DNA of 64,000 nt from Primulina eburnea (taxonomy: Eukaryota; Streptophyta; Magnoliopsida; Lamiales; Gesneriaceae): positions 1,240,001 to 1,304,000 of the forward strand of contig NC_133101.1 of the NCBI RefSeq assembly GCF_022965805.1, in the 5' to 3' direction. Positions within the stretch are counted from its first letter, which is position 1, and each line of letters opens with the position of its first letter. The position numbers and the translations under genes were made by a program. Below are positions 23,222 to 35,618 of this stretch, piece after piece. Under the pieces are notes generated by a model, which had not been told where the DNA came from, made no database searches, and saw nothing but the letters and a program-made list of their open reading frames with translations.

Positions 23222-23595
23222 TTCACACCAAACGATATAAATTCGAAGGGGGGGAATGTTTGTTGTGTTGTACCATTTTAGGTAATGTTACGGCAATTTT
23301 TGTACATCCGAAATATCCCAAGAAACAGATACTTGGTTAGTGAATTGTAATAAATCTTTGTATAATATGTCAATGATGAGACATCTAGTGCAATCCAATT
23401 CTAAAATTTATCATGCTGACCTTGAATTTGTATATTACTCTCATGAGATCATATGATAACGTCTCTTATGTCATTGCCGTAGTGCAGCTTCTGTCCAAAT
23501 ATTTAAATCTTGTTGCTTATGTAATTGAAAATTTTACCCTAATCCTTCTCTATTATTATTTATTATATGATAGACACCTCTTACTAATGGTTTTG
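23222..23595. other. 3' flank of the WIT-like gene
   Basis: Contains the probable 3' UTR (AATAAA-like signals near 23350). The TSD of the following MITE is at 23587-23595. No gene recognised. Confidence 0.6.
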
Positions 23596-23769
23596 GGCAA
23601 AAACTTGTGAGACGGTTTCACGGGTCGTATTTGTGAGACGGATCTCTTATTTGGGTCACACATGAAAAAGTATTACTTTTCATGCTAAAAGTATTACTTT
23701 TTATTGTGAATATAAGTAGGGTTGACCCGTCTCACAGATTATGATCCGTATCTCACATGAGACCCACTC
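23596..23769 (-). mobile_element. Mutator-like MITE, copy 1
   Basis: Starts GGCAAAAACTTGTGAGACGG and ends with the reverse of GAGTGGGTCTCATGTGAGAC. Flanked by 9-bp duplications ATGGTTTTG (23587-23595) and ATGATTTTG (23770-23778). Shares the CATGAAAAAGTATTACTTTT core with the other copies in this window. Confidence 0.85.
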
Positions 23770-23778
23770 ATGATTTTG

Positions 23779-24350
23779 ATATGTCAAGGGATACCATTTT
23801 TTTAAAATCATTTTACCCTTAGATTTAACTTATATCTATCTTCTTTAATAAGTTATATCTCAAATAACTAGATTATCTTATTTTTCTTAAACATTCCTCT
23901 CTCTCTATACCACTTCTTTTTCAAATTTCATTCTTTACCAATTCTTGTTGGATTATATGTACAAATTTTCACCTCTCTCCATGTTATCTTAAAAGTTAAA
24001 ATTCGCATATTTTCTCTCCCTTAAAATTCACGAATTAATAAATTAATACTATTAATTGATTGATAATATTACTAAAAAATTTAAATATATGAAATATATG
24101 ATAAAAATGTAATTTTTCTTTCTTATATTTATATATATATTTTTTAATTTTGATATTGAAAACATTAATTTTCTAAAATGTGCTTTAATCTTGTGGATGC
24201 AATAATTAATCATGTTTGATAAAATAATCGAAAGGTAATACATTCAGATGTGACGTTTGAACTTTTATACATATTAAAATATTTTAGTTTACGCTTAACT
24301 TTTAGACAGAACGTTTTATCCTACAAATTTGATGTTTTTGAATAAGGAAA
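23779..24350. other. Intergenic region
   Basis: Very AT-rich, including an AT-rich island near 24.05-24.24 kb. No gene or defined repeat recognised. Confidence 0.6.
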
Positions 24351-24367
24351 GACTAGGAAAATATCTT

Positions 24368-24449
24368 TTTTTATTATTACAACACACATGAAAAGGGACG
24401 ATCGAACTCGTAAAAAAGATCTAGTACTCTGAGCTACAAGCCTGGTCTC
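24368..24449 (-). mobile_element. Short SINE, first of a pair
   Basis: On the minus strand it reads like a tRNA-derived SINE: A-box-like GTAGCTCAGAG, B-box-like GAGTTCGATCG, then TTGTAATAATAAAAA. Flanked by GACTAGGAAAATATCTT (24351-24367) and GACTAGAAAAATATCTT (24450-24466). About 82 bp, so 5'-truncated or a short family. Confidence 0.7.
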
Positions 24450-24466
24450 GACTAGAAAAATATCTT

Positions 24467-24555
24467 CTTTTTTTTTTTTTGATTACAACTCACGCAGGGG
24501 AGGGGGATCGAACCCGGGTGGGAGGCCAGCTAATCCGACGGGTGAGACCGTTGGG
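24467..24555 (-). mobile_element. Short SINE, second of a pair
   Basis: Minus strand: CCAACGGTCTCACCCGTCGG, B box GGGTTCGATCCC, then TTGTAATC and an A tail (T-run 24468-24480). Flanked by CTAGAAAAATATCTT at 24452-24466 and 24556-24570, a 15-bp perfect duplication. It inserted into the target duplication of the first SINE. Not a tRNA gene: no cloverleaf can be closed. Confidence 0.8.
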
Positions 24556-24749
24556 CTAGAAAAATATCTTAGTCGACGGGAAAACGTATAAAAAAGACAA
24601 ACGAAAGTCTCTCTTCTATTTAGTATTTATATTTTCTATCACACAACGAAACAAACAAAGAGGCAAATAATTTTGGAATAACATTTTTAATACAAAAACA
24701 CGAAAATAAACTAACACGCCGCGTCTCTTCGTTACGTCAAATTTCTCCA

Positions 24750-26018
24750 ATGGCGGAGGTCTCTAATCTACGCGGCCTCAACCACCATTCTCTGCCGCTT
24801 TCCCGGCGTTCCTTACCATCCACCGCCACGAATGTGCCTTTGCAAGAAGAATCCGGGGAGGAAGAAGAATTCTATCGTCATCACGGCCCTTTATTTTTTA
24901 ATTTCGATTCATTCTCCTCTCCAGATAATCCTTCAAACCCGACATTTTTGGACGATTACACCAGTTCCTTTAATTTCGACTTCGAAGCAAGCGCAGCTGA
25001 AAACCTGGATTCTGGATACGAGGACCCGAATTGCTTCTTCTTCGGAGGCGAAGAAGATGAGGAACAGATGAATTTCGTCACAGATCTATTCGAATCGCGT
25101 GAAACCTACTTGGGGGAGGACCCGATCTGGGAGTTTGATTCAGAACCGGTGGACGAGTCGGGCCTTGAATTCGGGTTTGGTCCGGGCCTTGGGTCAAATG
25201 GGGGCCTTCGGGTTGCGGACATGGATTCGGAGTCAGATTCTGAAGAATTCGAGGTGAATTCTGGTTTTGTCAACAACGATGATGATAATTATGATGATGG
25301 CTTTGAGGTAAATAATGAGAACTATCATAGCGCAAATGAGCGGGAAGAGTTTGAATGGGAGGAGGTGAGTGAAAGACTCCATTTTGACGAGGTAGAGAAT
25401 TTGAATTCTGTTATTGATAGAATTGAGGAAATATCCGTTTCTTCAGATATTTCTTCCTCAGACGGCGGAAATTCGATGCTAGGTGATGCTATGCGAGAAG
25501 AGGATGAAGGAAATATAGAATGGGAAGTGCTGTTGGCAATGAATAATTTGGAGAGGAATTTTGAGCTGGAAAATTCTGCAGAAAGTATTCAGGAGAGTGG
25601 GATTCCCCATGGCAATCTGCGGGATCGTGAAGATTATATTTTGGCTTTGGAATATGATACACTTTTCGGGCAGTTGGTAGAGAATGAGAATGCTTTGAAG
25701 GGTAGTCCCCCGGCTGCTAAATCCGTGGTGGAGAACCTGCCTTCGGTGGTGTATACAAAGGAGGTGGTAGAGGAAAATAGTTGTCTGGTTTCTTGTGCAG
25801 TTTGTATGGATGAGTTTGCTGTTGGGGAGAAGTTGACGAGGATGCCTTGCTTCCATTTATACCACGGTGAATGTATTTTGCCGTGGCTCCACAATAGGAA
25901 TACATGTCCTGTTTGTCGGTATGAGTTACCCACAGATGATGCAGATTATGAGAGGAGGAGGTCTGAGAGAAGAGGAGGTGGTGGACTTTCTGCTTCAAGG
26001 CTAGCGATCTCGAGGTAA
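24750..26018 (+). CDS. RING-H2 E3 ubiquitin ligase, 422 aa, intronless
   Basis: Likely transfers ubiquitin from an E2 to an unknown substrate. The C-terminal RING-H2 finger covers residues 349-389: C349, C352, C367, H369, H372, C375, C386, C389, with spacing C-X2-C-X14-C-X1-H-X2-H-X2-C-X10-C-X2-C. The conserved CPVCRYELPTDDADYERRR tail resembles the RDUF/CIP8/BCA2-like group. The N-terminal 340 residues are acidic and low-complexity (runs of D, E, S, N) and probably disordered; FYRHHGPLFFN (about 41-51) and NIEWEVLLAMNNLE (about 253-267) look like conserved short motifs. A frame without introns is normal for this family. A TATA-like AAACGTATAAAA lies near 24580, just downstream of the paired SINEs, so the SINEs sit immediately upstream of the core promoter. 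Specific orthology not assigned. Confidence 0.9.
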   Translation: MAEVSNLRGLNHHSLPLSRRSLPSTATNVPLQEESGEEEEFYRHHGPLFFNFDSFSSPDNPSNPTFLDDYTSSFNFDFEASAAENLDSGYEDPNCFFFGGEEDEEQMNFVTDLFESRETYLGEDPIWEFDSEPVDESGLEFGFGPGLGSNGGLRVADMDSESDSEEFEVNSGFVNNDDDNYDDGFEVNNENYHSANEREEFEWEEVSERLHFDEVENLNSVIDRIEEISVSSDISSSDGGNSMLGDAMREEDEGNIEWEVLLAMNNLERNFELENSAESIQESGIPHGNLRDREDYILALEYDTLFGQLVENENALKGSPPAAKSVVENLPSVVYTKEVVEENSCLVSCAVCMDEFAVGEKLTRMPCFHLYHGECILPWLHNRNTCPVCRYELPTDDADYERRRSERRGGGGLSASRLAISR

Positions 26019-26632
26019 GGTACAATTTTGGACATTTGCGTTGAAATTGTGGATTAATAAGACAAATGTTTTCTTTTAAAGATAATAGATTTTGGATAGT
26101 TGGGGGTGTGTTAGTTTAGTGTTGTATATAAAATTGGTGAAGCCGCAGAGTTTACTATGGATACGGCTGTCATGTTGAATATATGAGTTTTAGCTGATTT
26201 GCTTATAATTCTTTTAAAATCGCAAAGCTGTATGTTGGGTCATATGAGAAGACGATCAGTTGGATAACCGGGTGTTTCCTTCTGGATTTACCTGCCTTTT
26301 GATGGTTTGCCAGTCTGGACTATATATCAAGGTCGAATTAGTTGGTGTAAAAATGAGATGCAGGTTTGCAGTCGAGCCCCTATCCTTATTAATAATGGGA
26401 TAAGAAGATAATGTTAGAGACCGGTTTTTACTGGATGAGCTATGTTTGATGTACATGTTAGGTTTGTGTTCGACATATCTTAGCATCTTATGTCCGTTTG
26501 TTGAAACCATCGAACTTGCAAACTTTTTTACTGCTCGTCTTCAGCTCATGTTCTATTGTTATGAATAAAGTTTCCAATTGTTCAGTTACATCGATGTTGA
26601 TGCTAGCTCGTGAACTTTACTGTTTACGGGTA
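26019..26632. other. 3' flank of the RING gene
   Basis: Probable 3' UTR and flank; no gene or repeat recognised before the hAT element. Confidence 0.6.
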
Positions 26633-26640
26633 GTCTTACC

Positions 26641-28054
26641 CATGGTTCGCCGGAACGGTTGTGGTGCTTGGAACGGCAACTACCGTTCCAGTTCCAATGT
26701 TATATTGCGGAACGGTTGCGGAACGGTTGTATAAAAAAATTAATAAATTCAAAAAATTGGTAAAAAAATTAAAATATAAATTACATCATACTAAAAAATA
26801 AAATATTTGAAGTTATTACAAATTAATATATCAATACAAAACTATTTTACAATAATAACACAATTATAGTTTTTCGTCACGACGATTATAGTATCCGAAT
26901 CCACGATACACAGTAGAACTATCAGCTGTACTTGAAGATCTATACTCGGGACCATGACGTCCAACACCCCGCCATATAGATGATGAAGATTCATTGTATC
27001 TATCACCAATATATTGAGACGACCCATAATCAAATCCACGATGTCTAATTCCATGTGTACCAGATGTTGAAAAATCAAATGATCTATCAAAACATGAAAG
27101 TTATAGCCTTATATCTTATCTTTCTAATGGAAGTAGCCTCACAACAATTGGATCAATATACAAGACATTATACTAAAAATCATAACTACTGCCACATTTT
27201 TCATACAGTTTCTGCACTTCCATTTCCTATTTGGCTCAAGATCCACTTTCTATTCTACACGTTCATTTCCATAATCATCAACAACTATGAAATATAATAC
27301 CAATAACATAACCATTATATTACCATTCCAATAAACATAACCATAAACAATAACCATTACCATAAGAAAAATCATTTAAATAGAATATTTGATGTAAATA
27401 AGAAATTTAAATATTTTTAAAATTTTATTAATAATTTATTGAACACAATTTATATCGTCATTATATTTAAAATATTTCCAATCATATCAAAAATTAAATA
27501 AAATATAAAAAGTTATTTGTATTTAATTAATTAAAACATTAAAATATTTTCGATTGGATATATATAAATTCGCACAAATTTGAATCAATTTAGAGTGATT
27601 GACTAATAATAACCATCAAATCTTATATAAAGTGATGTTACAAATTATTTAACATCAATTAAAATAAAAAAATTTTATAATTAACTAAGTTTTTTTCACA
27701 CTTTGTATTGAAAATTTCTCAATAGAAATAGTTGACTTGCGGATTCTTGAATCCGTGAACCTTTATTTTTTTTTAAATTCAAACCGTCTGTATAGTAGCG
27801 ACGGTTTTCTTAAAACCGTCGCCGATGTAAATCGGCGACGGGTAAATAAAACCGTCGCTACATACATAAAACCGTCGCTACATACATAAAACCGTTCCGC
27901 CCCACCGTTTCCGTTCCGTTCGCCCGTTATGCGGCCGATAAAACGTCGCAGAACGCCGCCACAAAACAACAAACGATTTGGCCTGGAACTTTGGAATGGT
28001 GGCCACCGTTCCCGTTCCGTTCCGGCCGCATAACGGCCGTTCCGGCGAACCATG
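26641..28054. mobile_element. hAT-type DNA transposon, non-autonomous, 1414 bp
   Basis: Perfect 18-bp terminal inverted repeats (CATGGTTCGCCGGAACGG at the left, its complement at the right) and perfect 8-bp duplications GTCTTACC at 26633-26640 and 28055-28062. Subterminal GGAACGG/CCGTTCC repeats at both ends. Interior AT-rich. Minus-strand 26864-27088 is an open stretch rich in Ser, Gly, Arg and Tyr (ending YNRRDEKL) that may be a residue of the parent coding region, but it is unrecognised and has an upstream stop. A GCGACGG hairpin module lies at 27783-27892. Confidence 0.9.
27783..27892. repeat. GCGACGGTTTT hairpin module
   Basis: Alternating GCGACGGTTTT and AAAACCGTCGC units around a CCGATGTAAATCGG palindrome, then two copies of the 20-mer AAAACCGTCGCTACATACAT. 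Same motif set as 37344-37545, inside a different hAT element. Confidence 0.85.
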
Positions 28055-28062
28055 GTCTTACC

Positions 28063-28635
28063 TGCCATTCCTTCTCTGTCTGTGTATATAGAATAATGGG
28101 ACAAACAACTCTGAAGTGTGAGTAATCAATCGGTATGAAACTACAAAACACAATTCATAAGATATCTACCTAAATGTCTCTCTCATAGGAATACACTTAA
28201 TACAGTTGCTGGTTTCTTCTTATGTGGTTAATATGCGGCATAAAGTCTTGCGTTTGAAATATGGTGCTTCTATGGTAGTTTGATCCGAAAAATCCCAATA
28301 ATCAAATCTCAAGGATACCTAGTCCATGTTCAACATGAAGACAACTAATCCGTACCCACTTTATCTATCTCCTGTCAAAACTATTCATACACTAATACTC
28401 TAGCTCAGCAATAAGGTTCAAAAGTTGCCTTGATTTATAAACAGCTTTACCTTGTTCAAGTAAGAAGAAACATCCATTTGAACACTTTACACTAAATATT
28501 GGTGCCTATCGTGTTTTACCTGGTAGTGATGTACATATGGAATAGTTTCTAGGATGCACGAGCTAACGATGATAGTGACCGGTTCAACTCGACCTCGTCG
28601 CTTTTGACACCGAGACTAATCAGCTGAGTAATCAA
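28063..28635. other. Intergenic region
   Basis: No gene recognised; the right half is the left flank of a MITE (TSD AGTAATCAA, 28627-28635). Confidence 0.6.
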
Positions 28636-28817
28636 GAGTGGGTGTCATGTGAGACCGTCTTACGGATCTTAATCTGTGAGACGGGTCAACCCTACACATA
28701 TTTATAATAAAAAGTAATACTATTAGCATAAAAAATAATATTTTTTCATGGATGACCCAAATAAGATATTCATCTCATAAATATGACCCGTGAGATCGTC
28801 TCACACAAGTTTTTGCC
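28636..28817 (+). mobile_element. Mutator-like MITE, copy 2
   Basis: 182 bp, GAGTGGGTGTCATGTGAGAC to CAAGTTTTTGCC. 9-bp duplications AGTAATCAA (28627-28635) and AGTAATCGA (28818-28826). Confidence 0.85.
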
Positions 28818-28826
28818 AGTAATCGA

Positions 28827-30610
28827 TTAGCTACCTTATCTCATCAAATAACTTATTATGTGGGGAAAATCAAGAACAAAGGGCAAATACTATCAATATA
28901 GGCATTTATTTACATGGGTTTCTTTTCTTGAGTAGCTGCAAATATAATAGTTCCATCATTTTAATGATATTTATTATCAAATTATCTTTTGCATAAATAT
29001 ATATATTTTTTGCATAGCTTATAATTTTTTGTAATCATGAAATTAATTGTTTTCATTTGATTATAATATATATCTTGTTTTTTTATTAAGATAATAATGG
29101 TTTTCATTTATTACATGTATTTTACTAGTTATCTTTTTCTGAAATAATTTAAAGGCTAGATACAACGAAATAAGGCAAATAAATATTTTTGAACCTATTT
29201 TGGAATCTATGCCATTGGTTTGATACAGAAATCATATCAAAAAAATTCAAACCAAATGGATTTTTATAAATATTTTTTTTCATTCGTACTTAATCTTTTG
29301 TGATATATTTATTGTAATTGATCGTATTTATTTCTTAAATTTGTTATCTATTTTTAAGATGGTGATACTAGATTTTTTTTAAGTTGAACTAATACATTGT
29401 GAGAATTTTTATTCTTTATGATAAATTTATAATGTAATTATTACATATTATATTGTTATATACACGTTGTCTGTTTATAATAGTTAGTAAATAAATTATA
29501 GTTAAAAATAACCAAAATATTTCATTTGTCTGTTTATAATAGCTAGTAAATAAATTAAACTTAAAAATAATAATATTTCATTTGTAAAAATTTAAAGTTT
29601 AATGTCGATCATCCAAACAAATAATTTGGTTTGATTTATGAATTATTTGGTTTGCTATTTAGCAAAACCGGTAAGTCGAGTTTTTATTAGAACCCGAACT
29701 GATCCAGTTTTGCTGAGTCGCCCTAAAAAAATAATAAAATAAAAATGTCAAATATGTTCATGAATGGTGGGGACAGCCACACAAACTTGGCCTAATCGTG
29801 GCTTTACCTCTCGCGAATGGCTGCATTTACACACTAATTTTTTTGTATTAATTTAACTACTACTTTTTTGCACGGGCCAGACACTTTTTAATTGCTTCCT
29901 TTAATTTTTTTGTCATCAGAGGATCCAATATGTCAATATCTTTCGAGTCGAATCGAGTGCATATAATACTAAACTCGAGAAAAAATAATATAATTTGAGC
30001 TCGAGATCAAACTCAACCAGGTAACTCCTATTTTTGAGCCCGAGTTCCAGTATTAAATTTTATTTACAACACCTTTTAAAAATTGAGCAGCAAAATAGCG
30101 TAAGCTGTCTTTTTTTTAAATATGCTATCTCAAGATTGTTAGTTTTCATTAATTTTTGGCAATGATTTAAATATAAAGTAATCTGTCATTTTTTAAAAAA
30201 TATTTTATATGCTTATATTTATAAATACATCACTTTAACGCGTCATATATTATTAATGAAAAAGTAAGTCCACCCTGAATTATTTTTTTTTATGAAATGA
30301 TATTAATTTTTGAAATAATATCACATAAAGACAGTAACATCCATTTTTAAACATTCTTCTTTATAATACTAGTAAAAGAAGTATACATATTGCATAGAAT
30401 TAAATTATATCGAGTTCAATTTTTATTAAATGATATAAATAAGTTATTAATAATTATATTTTAATCAATTAACTCCAAACGATATACATAATACATATAT
30501 GTGTGTGTATACATTCATATATATGAGAAGGAGAGTACGGTGAAATAACAATATTTTGTCGTTTCAAGTGACGATAAAAATACCTTTATATTTCTTTATT
30601 AATTGTGATT
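28827..30610. other. AT-rich intergenic region with a tandem duplication
   Basis: No gene recognised. Contains a direct duplication of about 58 bp: GTCTGTTTATAATAG...TTCATTT at 29469-29527 and 29528-29584, with a few substitutions. Confidence 0.6.
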
Positions 30611-30792
30611 GAGTAGGTCTATTGTGAGACGGTCTCACGAATCTTTATCTGTGAGACGGGTCAACCCTACCGATATTCACAATAAAAAGTAATATTCTTA
30701 GCATAAAAAATAATATTTTTTCATGGATGACTCAAATAAGACATCCATCTCACAAAATACGACGCGTGAGACCATTTATACAAGTTTTTGTC
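30611..30792 (+). mobile_element. Mutator-like MITE, copy 3
   Basis: Begins GAGTAGGTCTATTGTGAGACGG and ends CAAGTTTTTGTC; the core AATAAAAAGTAATATTCTTAGCAT is present. The right terminal palindrome is mutated (GTGAGACCATTTATAC) and no clear TSD remains. The ATG-bearing open frames here are transposon sequence, not genes. Confidence 0.8.
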
Positions 30793-32593
30793 ATTATGGT
30801 TTTGATCATGTATATTTATTTTATTTTTATTTGTTCAGTTATGTTGTTCAATTTTTCAGTCTTAGTTCATCATCATCGTATTTTTACAATTTTGGTTCTC
30901 TTTACACACAGGGTGTTGATGCTGCGTCAATTGACGTTGATATAACGCCTGTGTGTTGATGTACAATATTATATCAACATTCCTGGTAAATAAAGATTAA
31001 TTTTTCTAAAAAATTTAAATATTTTTCTCATGAAACCCCAAAAGATTAAATTTAAATATTCATTAATTAATTCTGCTTGAACAATCGTATATATCTCTCA
31101 TAAATCCTAGCTTGATATCTAGGTACAATTATTTTATTCTTATCGTATCTATGAAATATTTTGCAGGTGAGTCAATAAATTGTGATGAGTATTGCTTATG
31201 GAGGAATTAAATAGAGTGCAAAGACACAAGAGTTGGCTCCACAATGTGACCACTGCCCACTCAAAAGGGTGCAATTGTTCCATCAAATTCAACATCGTAC
31301 ACCCCCCAATACAAACATTCTTTTTTGTGAAGATCCAATTTCGCATCACAAGAACATACCAAGTCGAGAAAACGACACTACAAAACAACAAACTAGACTC
31401 TCAATATAAACAGATCAAATAATTTTTTCGTTTTTTACTATCTATGTTTTCTGTATTATCTATATATACTATATTATGATAAATAGTGTGTTCGGAACTT
31501 CATATGATATCTAGCTAGGTCAAAATAATCGATAACATGGATAATATCGACCCATAAAATTAATTTTTTTTTTCACTCCAATTATAGTAAGTGGGAAAAA
31601 AAACCCACTTAAATTTGCCCCTTTTTTAGCTCATTTAAATTAACTTTTAACAACCAAATTATATATCCCACAAAGTTAGTGGATCGGGAACTTGTCCCAA
31701 GTACGTACTTAGGCACACTTTCGTACTAATAATGCGTCCAAAATAGTTCTAACAATCAAATGCACCACCCACAATTTTTTATGATATTCTTATATCATCT
31801 AAAATAAACGTCGCCTAAGCTGGCAATGCCTTCAAAAACATTTACTCATTACACACTATATAATGTTACAGAATTGAGTGTTTATCGTTTTACTAAAAAT
31901 TACATTGATGATAACAATACAAATCAAATGTTTTAAATCATTAAAAAATTCAGACATCATGTTCCGATCGTTCTCTCAACAGAAATAATTATAGCATCTC
32001 ATGAATAATCAAACTCTCGATAATTGCACTATTTGGAAGTCCACGAGAATCGAACATATAACATTTGCTTCGATAACAATTGTACGATCAAATACTTGTA
32101 ACTTTAAAAAACTATAAATATTGGTAATTATATCATTCAACGAGACAAAACATTATGTATGTTTTGATAGTCAATAGAACAATTATTGCACCCCATTTTT
32201 TTTTAATTTAAAATGTGTATTTCTAAATAATATATTATATCGTCCCTGTGTCATAAACTAAGTGTTTGGCAACCTGACTAAGGAAGTGATGAAAGACAAA
32301 GTTACTAACACTAATTAATTAAATAAAATAAGATTTAACAATTACGTTCGATGATGATGAAACTTATCCCCTATTTACCCAGTTTCTGAGCATTGTTATA
32401 TATATACTACCTCACGATGTAATATCAAAATTTCAATATACATTAGTAAAATATTATGATATAATTATTGTAAATATCGTCGTACGATATATTGATTATA
32501 CATTTATTATTATTAAAATATATATGAGTAAAGTGGAGTGCATACAACGTACTTAAAAAGTTTGCTATATCAAAGGTATGGTATATTTAATTT
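30793..32593. other. AT-rich intergenic region
   Basis: No gene recognised. 30.83-30.99 kb resembles the second dispersed repeat family (GTTGATGCTGCGTCAATTGACG core). Short open frames near 31.2-31.4 kb have no recognisable similarity. Confidence 0.55.
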
Positions 32594-32775
32594 GGCAAAA
32601 ACTTGTGTCAGACGGTCTCACGGGTCGTATTTGTGAGACAGATCTCTTATTTGGGTCCTCCATGAAAAAATATTACTTTTTATGTTAAAAGTATTATTTT
32701 TTATTGTGAATATGGGTAGAGTTGACCCGTCTCACATATTAAAATCCGTGATACGGTCTCATATGAGACCCACTC
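32594..32775 (-). mobile_element. Mutator-like MITE, copy 4
   Basis: Reverse orientation: GGCAAAAACTTGTGTCAGAC at the left, ATGAGACCCACTC at the right, 182 bp. A TSD is not evident. Confidence 0.82.
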
Positions 32776-33755
32776 ATACCATTTATATATACATTTTGAA
32801 TAGTTAAAAGTAATACCATAATTAGACAACAATTATTTACCACACTTAATTCTGGTTAACTACTTATCGTATTCCATATTGTTCTTAAACAAAAGAAATA
32901 CTATTTTAATATTTTTTCTGTTTATTTAAGTTGATCCTCAAATTCCTAAAGAGATAAATATATATTACAATTATATTATTTTTTTTAAAAAAAATACGTG
33001 TGTTTATATGTGTGTGTATCTATATTTTTATAATATATTACTAAGTGAAGGTCTTTACAACAACTAGTAACTACCATTTACCTAAAAATATCGCATTTTA
33101 TTTATACTCGCGTATAGCCTTATTTTTATATATAAAAAATTATATTCTACATAAATTATATTATGCACATGAAGAATTAGGAGGAATTAATATTGTAGGA
33201 CCAGATTTTTCTTGTTTAATAGTTGGAATTAATGATGAAACTCAAATATTTTTTTATGATATACAATAACTCAAACGTCAGGTTTTGATCTATCTCCTAA
33301 AAATAACATTTATTGCGCTTCAACAATATCTCTCAATAATTGACTCATATACACGAGAATATGTAATGATAACTATCAGTTTTATATAAAATTATTGATG
33401 ATGATAACGACAGAATTCAAATATTTAAATTTTATAACAGATAAAAAATAAAATTATATGTCAATTGTTCTCCTATATTGAGTAATATAAAAATAAACAA
33501 ATAAAAGATTGATACGATCACACGTACCATAAGACAAGAACTTGATAGGGCTCACCACATGATTTTATTTTGTATCGAAATCATTTTCTTTTCACAAACA
33601 TGAAAGACAAAACCACATGTAGCTAGATAGGTAGGTGACTTAAGTGGGGTCTATATGAACAAATTCACCGTACCAAAAATTATTTCCCGATAAATGGAAA
33701 ACTTCTAATAAATATTTTAACATATAATATAATAGTCAAAATATACAAACAATTG

Positions 33756-33808
<53 letters not shown>

Positions 33809-34166
33809 ATTGATTCTTAAGAAAATACTAGATTACAAAAAGAAAATATACTAATCTCTAGACAGATAACAAATGTGAAATGCCTATGCAGCTCTAAGGC
33901 ACTTTAAATCACACCTCGTCCGTTACTTACGGGCCCTGTCCCTATTCATTAGATTTCTTCCACAATTTTAATTTTCCCAAAATCTTCATATCCAAAATAA
34001 TTACTCCGATTTTCCGCCACATTAAAATAAAAATATAGTTGTAAATTATATGCTGGTGGGTTCGGATAAACGACACTTGAATTAATTTGAGAAAAATACG
34101 TTATAAATTTCTGAAATGTTTTATCTAAATAAAGCCAATGAGATTTGGTTGTTTGCTTTTCTACAA
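32776..34166. other. AT-rich intergenic region with AT microsatellite
   Basis: An (AT)n run lies at about 33761-33806. The open frame at 33045-33269 has no recognised similarity. No gene supported. Confidence 0.6.
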
Positions 34167-34348
34167 AGCAAAAACTTGTATGAGACGGTCTCACGGATCG
34201 TATTTGTGAGACGGATATCTTATTTAGATCATCCATGAAAAAGTATTACTTTTTATGGTAACAGTATTACTTTTTATTTTGAATATGGGTAAGATTTACA
34301 TGTCTCACATATTATGATCCGTGAGACGGTCTCAAATGAGACTCACTC
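34167..34348 (-). mobile_element. Mutator-like MITE, copy 5
   Basis: 182 bp, reverse orientation. Perfect 9-bp duplications TTTCTACAA at 34158-34166 and 34349-34357. This is one of the clearest TSDs for the family. Confidence 0.9.
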
Positions 34349-34357
34349 TTTCTACAA

Positions 34358-35524
34358 TTAGATTTCACATTCAGAATATCGTTTCAAACTTAATATTTTA
34401 ATATCGGATGGAGTATAAGTCATTGGCCAATAATTATGATGTTAAACGAGGGGGTTATAATGGAAAAAATGATGAGATACGGGCACGATTTTGAAACATA
34501 GATAAGATTTGGTGACAGAGTGAGTTGTGCCTTAAGTGGGTTTTAATAATTTCTATCATTCACGTCAAAAAGAACAAGGTTTCCAGCCCACCCCCCTTTC
34601 TTGTTCTTTTCCTTTGCCTTGCTTTTATATATTTTGTATTTTTTTAGAAGATAGGAATAAATTTAAAAAGCAAATTGTTTTTTAGGAAAAAGTTTATGTG
34701 AGACGATTAATCTAGGACATGAGTAGACATGATCTATAATTATCGTGAAAAATAATATTTTTGTCATAAAAATGATATTTTTCATGAGTTCAGTTACGAA
34801 ATTGATTAATAAAACGGTCTCACAAATTTTTGTTTGTTCTTTTAGAGAAAACACATTAAAGTCCTAGTAAAGTATTTGTAGTGGTGTGTTTTTGAAAGTT
34901 ATGTACATTACAAATAGACTATTTCGTGTGCTAGTATGCTTTTAAATTAACTATGTTGTTTTAAGTATACATAATACACATACGTGCGTGTGTATACATG
35001 TATACATTGGTCGGTGCAATTTACAAAAAATTAAAGAAATTAAAATGCTCCATTGAAATAAAATTTAAAGGCAATGCCTTAAAATAAATAAAAATGAGCT
35101 CAACCACTAAATTTAGTTGATGGGAAAATTATAATTTTGGTTGCGTGTGTTTTTTGGACTTTGGTAATTAATATATGTTATCAAATTTCAGAATTAATAA
35201 CGAATCTTTCGATTTTTTACAATGCTATTCGTTTTTATGCAAGAATGCTGATACGGCGGCAGCACACATGTCTGTGGCATGTCGGCATTGTATTTGGAAC
35301 ATTAAGGAAAAAGTTTAAATTGAAAAAAAAAATAAAAAATAATGGACCAAAATTACAAAGGCAGAAAATCTGACATCAAAATTACCAAAAAAAAAACATT
35401 AAATATCATAATTACAAATTTTACTTTATGGAAGATAGAGCCCGCTGGTATGTCTTGGATATCATATAGCGGTCATAATACTAAAAATATTATTTCAGTA
35501 TTATCAGAGTTTATTTTTTGTCTA

Positions 35525-35568
<44 letters not shown>

Positions 35569-35573
35569 TATAT

Positions 35574-35618
<45 letters not shown>

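Noticed and set aside
24480..24560. tRNA-like sequence with a perfect B box (GGGTTCGATCCC on the minus strand)
   Set aside because: No acceptor stem or anticodon arm can be formed; it has an A tail and a 15-bp target duplication, so it is a SINE.
30723..30959. Open frames of 72-78 codons starting inside the MITE
   Set aside because: They begin in transposon sequence, continue into AT-rich DNA and show no family similarity; related short frames recur in other MITE copies.
33045..33269. 74-codon open frame ending ELGGINIVGPDFSCLIVGINDE
   Set aside because: The end looks protein-like, but there is no family match, no splice context and no second conserved block; not supported as a gene.
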